A DNA stretch of 64,000 nucleotides, taken from NCBI RefSeq assembly GCF_014529535.1, contig NW_023503409.1, forward strand, positions 868,390-932,389, read 5' to 3'. Origin of the DNA: Bradysia coprophila. Taxonomy: Eukaryota > Arthropoda > Insecta > Diptera > Sciaridae. The stretch's first letter is position 1. Every line of letters starts with the position of its first letter. The position numbers were made by a program, and so were the translations under genes. Shown piece after piece: positions 21,921 through 32,731 of this stretch. Under the pieces are notes generated by a model. The model made no database searches. It saw only the letters and a program-made list of their open reading frames with translations, and had not been told where the DNA came from.

Positions 21921-23820
21921 TGAAAAACTTTTTTTTAATCGACAAAGAAGCTTGATTATATCAAGTTCATGCAATCATACATTTAACTATGTCGGGCTTA
22001 TAACATCTGATGGGTGTTAACATCAACTCAATGGGTGTACCAGCCTAGCTAGCTTCTGTTCATACAAGAAATTTCTAGTGTTGATAAGACAATAACTCGG
22101 GCATGGTTTCTGTTCGACGAAGGATTAATGGACAACCAAATGTGCTCGTTGAGTATGACTCTAATGACCATGAGGTGGGACCTAGTATTCGAGCGTTGCG
22201 GAAAATTGTTCACCAGAAAAGCAAATGTCTCGAATCACAGTCAAATGACAGAACATCGTAACGACTGTACTATTTTACCTTAAGAAAGCTCTCGAGCTCA
22301 GCTCAATCGAAAACTTTTAGCCCTATATCAATTTATGCATTATAATTTTATCAGGCATAAATCATCTGACTCACCTGTACTGTCTATTTAACAGTTGTCA
22401 CGAATGAAAACTTTTAATGTAAACAAATAAAAATTAAATTGACAATCACGACTGAACTCACATAATTATTCACATGTTTATTAACTGTGTACCATATTTA
22501 CGCGAAAGATTCACCTTGTAATTTTTATAGGCAGACAGACTGTCTGCTTTACTGCACACGTAACATATCGTAAAAAGGCATGGATTGTATATTATACATA
22601 ATATAAAAATACGTCGGATGAGTAGACGAACCACAATATTGCATAATAAATTACAAAACACATGTGTGACTTCACTTTAATAGAAGATGATTGAACCGAC
22701 TCAAGGAAAACGGCATTATTGAGATACTTTTCAACGTACAAGGATAATATATAATCGGAAGTGGATTTAAATCAGATCATTGTACCGTTTTAAGCGGATG
22801 AATTACTCGAGCAAAGTGTGTATGAAAATTGAACAGGTGGTTGGTAAGAAAATTGGACAGGTGGATGCTGGTATGACTTGTGATATGGAAATTTGTGGTA
22901 GATTTAATTTAATCTTTAAGAATGTACTTAAACTATTCGGGGACAGTCGCTTAACGTTATTTTTGTCGAAGTTTTTCTGATTGTGATGTCTGTCTTATAA
23001 AACATTTAAGATGACAAGGTCATGTTGGCAAATATTTTCAATTTATTAAAACACTTAAACGACATATTCGTTTTAGACTAGAACCAATAAATTAAATGAA
23101 CAGTTATAGGTGCTATTGAGTAACATTTTTCAAATGAGAGACGAAATATTGCAAATGATTAGTCTAGTTGAATGGAAATTGCGAACATTATGCTTAGTAC
23201 AGATAGATAGATAATTTTCCATCACACAAAACAAATTCATTTATTTTAATTAAATCTGAGCTCTTGATTAATTCTGCAAACAAAATCAGCCCGATTAATA
23301 TCTGCCACTTCCACTTTTAATTATTATTAAAATATAGCAAAAATGTCGTTTTGGTAAATTGATACGCAATGTGAGCAATAAAACTTGTCTGCATAATTTG
23401 AATAGATTGGATATTGATTTAGCAACTAATTTATTAACATAAAGCAATGACATAACCAACCCAACAACCACGTTAGTCTTTCCACAAGTCATTTTTGGAA
23501 ACCATAAATGATATAAAATATTTTCAAGACTTCAAAAATCTGGAGCCAATGATCTCTCTAGCACCTAAGCTAGAGAGAGCATTGCTGGAAATACTTGGGA
23601 GAAAATCTAAATTTGCATTCTCTTAATATGAGTGAGCGTGTACACGGTGTGCTTCCTCGCAAACCCTTAAACTGGTTTTGTGCTATAATTACATGTACCC
23701 TACGTTCAGGTATCGTTATTATCGAACTCAAAATTATATTTAGTATTCAGTTCCTTTCCAATGTGTTTATAAAGCAAAAGTGTGTTTTTTTTTGACATTA
23801 TAGGTTTACCATTTTCAACA
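21921..23820. other. Spacer
   Basis: AT-rich DNA with short non-conserved open frames only. A small hairpin with CTCTCTAGC arms lies at 23554-23577. Confidence 0.55.
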
Positions 23821-24047
23821 ATGAAAGACGAATATGATGGTGCCATAAATAATAGTGGGTTAGTTTGGAATTTACCGAAATTTAATTTGGAAAATAAATT
23901 TGAACTGTTCGACGTTAAAATTGTTTATCAGACTTTCGGCCACTTGAATGAAAATTGTGATAATGCAATCGTTGTTTGTCATGCTTTTCCTGGAAATACA
24001 GCACTTACGGAATAGTGGAACGTATTTTGTGAAGCATTTAATAGCCA
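23821..24047 (+). pseudogene. Fragment resembling homoserine O-acetyltransferase (MetX) N-terminus
   Basis: After a possible acceptor (TTATAG ending 23802), the frame from the ATG at 23821 reads LPKFNLENKFEL, then KIVYQTFGHLNENCDNAIVV and CHAFPGNTAL. These match the N-terminal strand and NA(I/V)(L/V)VCHAL(T)G block of MetX-type alpha/beta hydrolases. A TAG at 24013 stops the frame, and WNVFCEAFN follows where family members have a WW...G.AF block. The catalytic Ser region is not seen. MetX acylates homoserine in methionine synthesis in bacteria, fungi and plants; most animals lack it. A decayed transferred gene is the likely reading, but contamination or coincidence cannot be excluded from sequence alone. 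Confidence 0.5.
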
Positions 24048-24114
24048 GAATTTTTTTTAAATTTGTTTAAATACATTGGACTCCTGCTACGGAAACATTG
24101 GACCCTCGTCTAGG

Positions 24115-24156
24115 TCAGGTTAAAGCGGTTTACTATTGCAATGTTTACATGCGATG
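24115..24156. repeat. Dispersed 42-bp repeat, copy 1
   Basis: Begins TCAGGTTAAAGCGG and matches 40198-40239 at about 38 of 42 positions. Here AGGTTAAAGC is mirrored by GCTTTAACCT at 24163-24172, suggesting a tiny terminal-repeat element. Confidence 0.6.
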
Positions 24157-24172
24157 TAAGGTGCTTTAACCT

Positions 24173-26000
24173 AGCTTTAATCCGAAAACAGTAAAACCAT
24201 ATGGCAGCCCATTTCCTGATTTGACCTTACGAGACTCGGTTAAAATTTGCAAATAAAACTAGCGAACGAAGTCCTAGGTGTGAAACTGGTCAAAACGAAA
24301 ATTTTTAATTAAAATGATTTGTCATAATTACGAGTTACAGTGCGGTTGAATGAATTTTAACTGAGCATTTCGATGCACTTTTGATATTTTTGGATATTAT
24401 TAGTCAGCTCCGTCCTGAAAAAAGTTCCACAAAAATATTTGATTTTCATCCGTACCGTTGGTGACATTGGTGCATAGCCCATCCTGTCTATAGAGAGAGT
24501 GGTGGAAAACTTGTTGTGGTTTCAATCAGTGCCTGAAATTCTAATGACAATTGTACAAAAATTTGGTACCCTAAGTGCAAGTTAATTCTGAAATTCTGGA
24601 AGTCTTAGCTGTCCATCGACACCCCACATGCGACGACTCATGTCAACAGTGCCCCGATATGTTGGATGAATAAGTGAAATGTGTCATTCTCCAGCGAAAT
24701 TTTCTGCATGATTTGAAAACATTAAATTGGAATTAATTCAGATTTACTATATCCACTATCCGAACGGATGTTTTTTTATTAGAAATGATGGAAATTAGTG
24801 AAGGAAATATAAAATTTTTGGAAAAGATTTTTTAGATTTTTTTGAAAGGGTTCGATAAATGGTGAATACGCTGGACTAAAAGTTCTGGACGTTTCACAAC
24901 TCAGTATAGGTAGGTATAGACAACATTTTCCACCATTTAATTCAAAATTGCAAATTTTGTTTTATTTAATTGATTCAACAAAAAAAAACAGGCCCGTTCG
25001 TCGTCCGTTAACAATTTACAACATTTTTGCTTGCAGTTCAATGCAAATACTCATAAACTTAACATATTGCAAAAATCAGTTAGTGAATTAGATCACTTTT
25101 GTAATTTAATTAGTCTCTTTTTTCCATTAAGAAACACTACTTTGGTTAGTTAAAATGTTTAAAAAAGAAAATTGCTCGTGCTATGCAAACATTTTTATGA
25201 AAACCATATAGTGCGAATAAACCTACGAACATGCACATACGATGTAATGAAGTATGACCACTTCGATTGCGTAATATTAAAATAATAATTTATCAAAATA
25301 TTTTTATTTTATAAATATAAATCAACATTTGCACAAAAAGTATACAATTCTGTGCCTTTTATGTACATTAATAAGTAGAAATTGCAAATACTTGGCAAGG
25401 TCGAAGTCTCGTGTAGTAACCTTATTCATAAAAGAACAGCACCACACATTATACTTCTGTACACATTTGAATAGTTTTTGATTATTTATATATTAGAATG
25501 CATTACGATGGAACATAATGATAGAATTATGTTCTGCATACATTTGGCTGTGGTACTTTGGTTCGGTTTTTGTCATTTTTTTCATTAAATGAACACACTT
25601 ATTTATGCGATATATTTGTACGACATTCTTGCAGTTACGACATCAACAGGTCACAGTTATACATCATGTCGCAAAAACGTGTAGATTATGCAAAACTGTA
25701 TGATTGTTTTGCTGTAGGATTAATTAGGTCGAACTGGTTGATTTCAGTCACTTGAATTGAGCTCTATAGCCTCCTGTGAATTCAAACCACTTTGTAAAAT
25801 CGATTTTTGAAAATTAATGTGCAATTTTTCGTAAAGAAAATTCAGACCGTTTTTGTAACGACTAAAATTCAGAAAATATAAAAGAAATATATGGCCCCTT
25901 CTAGCGTAACCAGACTGTAATGAAGTCTCAGAATTGTAAAAAAATATAGTGAAGTTTAGGAGAAAAAAATGAGTATTTTCATAATAAGAAGAAAGTCATT
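24173..26000. other. Spacer between MetX-like fragments
   Basis: AT-rich with no coding region supported. If the two MetX-like pieces come from one gene, this is insertion or intron sequence. Confidence 0.5.
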
Positions 26001-26063
26001 TTTCGCGAGCATGCGGTGGAGCAACCCGAGAAGGAGGCAAGGGTTGCATGCATACTCGCCAAA
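26001..26063. repeat. GC-richer imperfect hairpin
   Basis: TTTCGCGAGCATGC and GCAACCC on the left are mirrored by GGGTTGC and GCATACTCGCC on the right. Confidence 0.5.
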
Positions 26064-26303
26064 AAACCCTTTCCCTTAAATTTTATTTCTAGTTACAATT
26101 TGATACGAAGTCAGTTTAATGGCTCGAGAACAACATCAAAATAAGTTGAGAAAGTCATAAAACGGACATAGGTATTTCGATAAGTGATCTTAGGAGTGAA
26201 TGTAGCGAAAGCCGCTCAAGGTATCTAGTACCACACCTCCACCTGACAAATTCGCAAACTTTAGTGTGATCGTTGTGTCCTGAGAAAATCAGGTCAAAGA
26301 ATC

Positions 26304-26403
26304 ATAAAACTTACTGACATATTTCTGGCCAAGACATCATGGCTTCATGGTGAAAAATCGATTTGAAGAATGTCTTGGCCAGAAATATGTCAGTAAGTTT
26401 TAT
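26304..26403. repeat. Perfect 34-bp inverted repeat with 32-bp loop
   Basis: Arm 26304-26337 (ATAAAACTTACTGACATATT...) is the exact reverse complement of 26370-26403. There is no coding content in the loop. Confidence 0.9.
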
Positions 26404-26518
26404 CATTCAAAGAATGATTGCTTACCTGCTGAACATTATCTTTTACTGAGTCTTTTGCAGATACCATTTTTCTGTTTCATTAACATTTTAGTTTCAATAA
26501 TTCGAATACATTTCAGGA

Positions 26519-26716
26519 TTGCCTCGAAATGAGAGACCAAGTGGTAATCTCACGAGTCTACGAATCAACATCAACAGTAGCCCATTTTTGTTGGATATTC
26601 ACAATAGCCAAATCCGGATATATGACGAAATTGTCTCTGCATATCATAACTACAAAATTTTCGAAATTGAAACGGGATTGCATGCAATCGGGAAATGTTC
26701 GGCGCAATTTAATTAG
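26519..26716 (+). pseudogene. Possible MetX C-terminal fragment
   Basis: The frame contains LRININSSPFL and then YHNYKIFEIETGLHAIGKC. This is loosely like the C-terminal INSD..(F/Y)P and EI.(S/T)..GHDAF region of MetX enzymes, where the catalytic Asp and His sit. The His-Asp pair reads HAI here, so it would be inactive. The similarity is weak; the call rests mainly on the MetX-like fragment 2.5 kb upstream on the same strand. Confidence 0.25.
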
Positions 26717-26759
26717 ATGTAATTTGGCTATGCCACGCTCAGTGAAATTATAAATTAAA

Positions 26760-29700
26760 TTTCAAAATAATAAAATTGTTTTCTCATCCATTTAATGAGT
26801 TAGGGAAACTTGATAGAAAAAAGACAAATGAATTGTATATGCCTCGTAATATGCCGCATGTGCCCACACAATAGAAAATTGCATAAAAAATGGTCGGATT
26901 TAAAGACTAGACTAAATAATGCACCATTGAAATCGGTTATAAATTTTTCTTAAAATAATATATTGTTTTTCACATGACTGTAAATATGGTTGATGCCTCT
27001 TATATCATGCAATATATAGGTTTATCAATGTGTAGCAATCGTAAAGCATACATTATGCAGTTCATATATTTAGATTTGAAATTTAAAGACTATATTTTTC
27101 AGCTGATTTTAGCTTTATGATTTTGAAATGGATATCTTGACGACGAAGTCTGCATAATCATTTGATTTGTTGATTTAATACCGTTCGATTTCATGTCATA
27201 TCCATCAGTTTTGAATGCAATATTATATAAAATTTAATGACGATGTCATACCTGTGTAAATTACATTTGTCAGTTTGAAGCTAATATGATTAGGAATTTC
27301 GCGGAAAAAGTTAAATTCTCTGCTTGTGCGTGCTAACTTTGATTGGTATTAAACTTAGCTAAAGTAGGAAATATTCACAGTGCCAATTGCCAATATCTGA
27401 ATACTTTTAAATGTTGAATGTCTTGTGGTGACTTTTTAGCAGTCGAAGTCAACGTTCAGTTCTTTCAATTAAATTATTACACTCAGGGCTTAAGTCCCGA
27501 ACATCGTACAACTACTCATGATAATCTATGTTAATCAGGAAATGTACACCAGCACCTTTCATATTAGAGGTATTTTATGTTAGGGCTTCACATTGGGTTT
27601 TGAGGTTACACTGTAGACTCAAATGATTATTTGAAACCACCTTGTTACTTAATAAAAATTGTATCTTTCACTAAGTTCAATTAACTAACCGCTTTAATTC
27701 AGTGTTACGGATAAGGAATTAATTACCGAGGTGGTCTACAATGTAGCAAAATGCAAGTAGTTCAATATGTGGCAAATAATTTATTTCAAAATATTTGTCA
27801 TAAGAGAGAATATTTATATACGAAATATGATAATTATATATCGTTTGCTCAAACGGATTGGATGTAGAGAATTTTTCTTGTTCAACAAATTAAATTGACA
27901 ATTTTTTTTAAGAAGCAAAAAATGAAAAATTGATACGTGTGTAATGAGCATGGTAATATGTTGACACTATATGCGGCTGTCGACTGAAGTTGCCGATTCG
28001 ATTTTCTTGCACACACTCACCACATACATACCTTCATGGATACAAAAATTCTTTGTCTTTCAATATTTGAATTAGGAAATCGAATGAATTTCGATATTAA
28101 ATTTATTAACGAGCGTGCTAAAGTTAATCATGGTCTGTCACACGGAAAAAAATGATGATAATAAAGTACAAATAATTTTATGAATAGGGCACGGGTATTT
28201 CGTAAGGTCGTGGCGAGGCGTAACATTTATGGCACCTCAATGCACACTCAAGCGAAGTTTTAGTAGAATGACATCAATGGCCTTATTGATTTTATTTTAG
28301 AAACTGCAAGCGTAAAGTGGTGTAATAATTAAATCTGTTACTTTATTTGTTTTAAGTTTCGCCTAGAATCTATTACTTCGTTTCATTTAACACTCATTTT
28401 CCTATAATAAGACAGGATGTTATCGCTTTGTCGTTGCTGCCGATAACAAATGATTGGCTGTTTACGACTTTAAAACTATTTGTTCGATGCTTGAAGAGTG
28501 TAAATTCGATACGAACTGAAACCTAGGAAAATCTTTTTATTCTTCTTCAACTACCTTAAAACCAGAAGAATTTTCTGTTTTCACAATATTTCTGTTTCAA
28601 AAACCGGCATGTTGTCAATGAATTTTTAAACCTTGACTGCGGTGCACTTATATTGTTTATTGTTCCACTCGCATTCCTCATTAGGTGTTACTGTGACAAT
28701 AAAATTTCAACATTTCTTCAAAAATACCGATATTAATCAAATTAAGTTCTCAGGTTGATTTTTGAAAAATGACTTCTTTTATTCGGTGTACAATACAGTA
28801 ATAGGCAAAATTCTTGAACATTATTTTAAAACACACACGCTTTATCGATCAGCAAATATAAATTTTTTAAATTATTTATTCAAATTTAATCGCACCAATC
28901 ATTTTATTATTAGATCAAGGCTTTGTTGTGAAATATTTTAATTTGTCTAAATGTATAGCGTACTTATGAGTATTTACCATTTGACCATTATCCATAAATG
29001 TATCAATATCGAAATTGAAACACTTATGTACGAATTCGTAGTGAAGTGGAGCAGTTTTTTTTTTGTTGTTGTTTCTTTGACATCTACCAGCATTATAATT
29101 ATTGCATTATCGTTTTAATTTTATTCCTAAAGTAGTTTTCAGACGAAAAACAAAATTAAATTTAATTGAAATAAATAAATGAAAATAAACATTTTCCCCA
29201 TATATGCACGCAATGAAAACATTAAACATTTATACCCAGGCCTTTGCATACCTACGTTTTCTATTCTGAAGATAAATAAATTTGTTATGAGCACACAAAT
29301 TATTATATAAATTTTTAATTACATATATGCAATCCACTTGCACATAATATCGGTTCGAATACGAATTTCAACTAAACTTATTGCTCTACATAGTACGGTG
29401 TCAAATTTATTATAAAATTTAAATGCCCATTATAACTCAGCTATTATCCGAGCAACAAGCACCTGTCCATATAATCCATACAACAGTTTTATGATATAGT
29501 CATGGTAAATAACGCATTTTTCGTCTGGTAATAATAAATGCACTTCTATATGCTTCACCATCATGTATGCATTACCTAGACACACATTACATTTATTTGT
29601 TTACCTTACAATGGGTAAAAGCGCTTTTTCGAATTACTGTAGCTACTTCAGTGAAGCAACAAAATTTATTACATATGCACTGAGCATAGATCAAAGCTCG

Positions 29701-30399
29701 AAAGACGAATGAATTGCGAGTTAGACGTGCATGCATCGCGGATGATTTTAATGTTCAGGAAATTAATTCCAGTCACGTAACACAAAGCTAAGATGAAAAC
29801 ATCCGACAAATATACGGGCCTTAAACATTTTCGCTTCGAAAAGCTCAGACAATTCAGATAAATTACTTCATGAACTGATAAAACGTCGGAAATAAGTGAG
29901 CCTCCACTCGATCGTCCGGGTTATTCGATAGATTCAGTCAAGTCTTCATTCTGCGATGTGTTTATTTTACAAATTTGTAATCTTGCATTGCTTTAATTAT
30001 GTTTTACATGTAAAGCGAACAAGAAACATATCTCTTTGCGAATTATACAAGGAACTTTCTGTATTCCAAATAATTATTATGCTTAACTTCAATTTGAACC
30101 GCAACTTAAGATAAAATAATTAAATGTTTAATCGTTATTGTTTTAATTGTGTGTGCGTTTTGCTAATATTTCGTATTAAATGCGAATTTCGGTTGGATAT
30201 TGAGATAAAAGATCCCGCGTTAGAAAATTTTATAACTTTCTCTCGGCGTGTCACTCTTTAAATTACAATGCTTCTATTCGTTTCATATCCTAGTCATTAA
30301 TTATTTCTATTTGCATATGGTTTCTCCCCGCATTGACAGGGACGCTTGTGTCGTCACTTAAGCGACTATTTTTTTATAATTTCTTAGTGTGTTTCTCGT
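26760..30399. other. Long AT-rich non-coding stretch; may include a long 3' UTR
   Basis: No coding frame is supported on either strand. Because it lies directly downstream, in the minus direction, of the terminal exon at 30400-30527, part of it may be that gene's 3' untranslated region. Confidence 0.45.
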
Positions 30400-30527
30400 T
30401 CACCAAATGACTCGAATTGATCCGGGCTGCGCCATACTCGTGTCGTCGTCGCTGTCTTCGTCATCGTTCGATCGAGAACTCTGCATCAGTCGTTCATCTA
30501 TTGGTAGTTGAAGGAGTGTGTTCGAGC
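30400..30527 (-). CDS. Terminal coding exon of an unrecognised minus-strand gene
   Basis: On the minus strand a TTCTGATAG acceptor is followed by a frame reading SNTLLQLPIDERLMQSS, then an acidic NDDEDSDDD run and the C-terminus AQPGSIRVIW before TGA at 30400-30402. Codon use and composition look coding against an AT-rich background, and the hydrophilic tail looks like a cytoplasmic C-terminus. The exon begins in phase 1, so upstream exons must exist at higher coordinates. None was identified, implying a long intron or introns. The gene was not recognised. Confidence 0.55.
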
Positions 30528-30630
30528 CTATCAGAATAAAACATGAAAGTTAGTATATCGTTTCTTTCTGTTTTTTCCACTGTTTTTTGAACTCACATTG
30601 TTAAGTTAAATAAAACAAAAGACATTTATT

Positions 30631-32590
30631 CTATCTCACAAAACTGATAATTCTGTATATATGAAAGTTAGGGTCATGTTGAAATATCAAGTTACCGAGT
30701 TGAAAGATACCTTTATAACGTATGCAGCTACATGCGCAAATGTCTCGATGCCATGTCGTGTTTTTAATTTCCGTTGAACCATCATATAAGAATCGTCGAC
30801 TACGCTGAGCTTGGGTACGGGTCTGCTGTCGATGATGTTGACGATTGCGTTTAGATTCACGAGTTATTATCGTGGGCACCCTTTGTAGCTCCAGTTCCGG
30901 TGTATCGCCGCAGTGTCCGCACTTTTTAAATCTAAAGAATTTTGTTGACTTTGGAAACTTTGTTAAGCAGAGACCGCAGCGCTGCGATGTATGGAATTCG
31001 TCCACGTAAATACAATCCGTATTTTTGTATCGTGCGACAGCACGAGGTAATGTTCGAATTGATGGACAGCGCACATGTCCCTTGATGGGGGAATTCGGAC
31101 TAAATTCCGCACCTGAAAGTACGAATGCGAGCGACTCGTAAGTGTTTGTGGTATAAGACGGAAAGGAAAAATGATCAATTCTTCTTGCAGCAGTAAGAGT
31201 TATTCCTGGTAGAAGCTCCGGAACAAACCGTTGTCGAATTGATTCGTGCAACGAGATCGAAACACTTTCACACGTTCTAGGATCATGTCCCCAGGGTGAA
31301 CTTTTACGGCATAACAGACACAACAAAGTGGTGAATCAGCTTGCAAACGAATTACGCAAAAATTGGACAGTGTTGGTAGAATTTACCTGTATCAGTACAG
31401 ACGGATCAATTAGACGAGTGGATTTAGTCATATACAACGAAGACAGTCGAAATGGATATATATTGGATCCTACAGTTCGATTCGAAAGCGACGAAAATCA
31501 ACCAGAGTCAGTGAACGAAGAAAAGAAACGATTATACGAACCATGTATAGCCGATATTCAAACCAAATTAAAACTGAAACAATTAAGTGTAATCGGTCTC
31601 ATGGTGGGTGCTAGAGGAACAATACCAAAATTTTTTGCGGAATTCTGTCAAAAATTCAAAATTAATAAGTCAGTGATTCAAGAGATTGTAACGGAAGTGG
31701 TGAGAGGCAGTTGTCGAATATTACACAATCACACTTATGATCCGGGAAGGACATAAATCAAACGAAATCAAAACAATTAAATTATTCATACATGTTGAGT
31801 ATACTGTGTCATTTGGCAATCATTAATGTAATGACAGTGTTGTTCTTTTGAGAATAAATGTATATATAATACAATAAAAAACAGCGTCGGTTCGCCACCA
31901 TTAGTCAACCGCTTTACGATGCTGTCAATTTGACATTTCGGCATATGGTTTCGCCGTGTACGTTTTTATCGCGTCTCGCCAGAACTTTAACGAATGTTCT
32001 ATGTACGGCCAATACATGCGGCTACCGGTTGGTGTCGGCATTTCCGAATACAACTGTCTGTGTTCCCGGTCAGATAATGCAGTCCTTTCGAATTCACCGG
32101 CCAGACGTGTGAATCTCTTCTTTCGCAGATTGTTCTTAGTGTTGCGATGAAAACGCTTCGACTTTAGCGTTGAATTCACCTGCTTTCCGCTGTCTGTTGA
32201 CCGTCTAATATCGGCGATGTAGGTGTTGAATCCGACATCAATACTAGTTTCGTATTTCTATTGCATGTTGCGGTAGTTGTCCCGGATTCGACGAATTTTC
32301 GCTTCAGTGTTGACTTTGGGTTTGGGGACTGCGTTGTAGAGCAGTGATACTGACACACCGTCGCTTTGTATTTGGTACGCGAATTTTTGTTTATTTCAAT
32401 CGGCATCTCTCTCAAATTCTCTGGAAAAGTTAGAGCTTCCGTAGGCAATGAAGTTATGGATTTGAAAAATTCTTGTGTCTGCGTGTGGTTGAATAAATAG
32501 CGGAAAAAGCGTTATTGTATATTTTATACGACGTAACAAGTAGATCTGTGAAAAGAGGTATTCCACGATATTCGTCGAGAATAAAACTTT
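30631..32590 (-). pseudogene. Fanzor/TnpB-like nuclease gene, copy 1, disabled and interrupted
   Basis: Read on the minus strand, about 32540 down to 30631. Order of parts: a degenerate N-terminal region, SDGVSVSLL near 32350, the RuvC-I region SIDVGFNTYIADIRR near 32240 (Asp kept), KRFHRNT near 32150, a helical segment to PTLFF near 31890, then after an insertion GAEFSPNSPIKGHVRCP near 31110, VDEFHTSQRCGLC and CGHC (zinc ribbon, about 31015-30890), and TWHRDICA near 30750 with the RuvC-III Asp. Fanzor proteins are eukaryotic relatives of TnpB, RNA-guided DNA nucleases carried by transposons. Here an in-frame TGA (near 32400) and TAG (near 32265), and an opposite-strand retrotransposon fragment (about 31150-31887), break the gene. 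A MITE (32604-32731) sits at the 5' side. Family assignment is by motif order only. Confidence 0.65.
31150..31887 (+). mobile_element. 3' fragment of a non-LTR retrotransposon (R2-like, restriction-like endonuclease type)
   Basis: The plus-strand frame carries ETLSHVLGSCPQGELLRHNR (about 31256-31315), then STDGSIRRVDLVI, ILDPTVRFE and GLMVGARGTIPKFF, ending in a stop at 31754-31756. This is the C-terminal part of arthropod non-LTR polyproteins after the reverse transcriptase, with a CxxxxETLxHVL zinc-finger-like block and a PD-(D/E)xK-like nuclease core. The reverse transcriptase itself is missing (5' truncation). The 3' end near 31887 is A-rich (AATAAAAAA). It lies inside Fanzor-like copy 1 in the opposite orientation. 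Confidence 0.75.
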
Positions 32591-32603
32591 TTTTTTTATA
32601 AAG

Positions 32604-32731
32604 TACAGTGAACGACATCTCAAATGTCTCACTGTCAAATTTTTCTGAGAATTTTATTGTGTCATTGCAAATTCGCAATGACATTCTCTGAAAAAAATGA
32701 CAGTGAGACATTTGAGATGTCGTTCACTGTA
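32604..32731. mobile_element. 128-bp palindromic MITE, TA target
   Basis: Ends TACAGTGAACGACATCTC and its reverse complement are flanked by TA, as for Tc1/mariner elements. The arms continue for over 30 bp (CAAATGTCTCACTGTCA). It sits at the 5' side of Fanzor-like copy 1. Confidence 0.85.

Noticed and set aside
21663..21974. Minus-strand 103-codon frame rich in Phe, Glu, Lys
   Set aside because: It is the translation of the simple TTTCTTGAA-type array inside the hAT-type MITE, not a protein gene.
31160..31326. N-terminal part of the minus-strand frame starting at 31326, with CLLC and CRKSS
   Set aside because: This part is antisense to the retrotransposon block ETLSHVLGSCPQG; the Cys pairs are accidental. 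Only the part below about 31145 belongs to the Fanzor-like gene.
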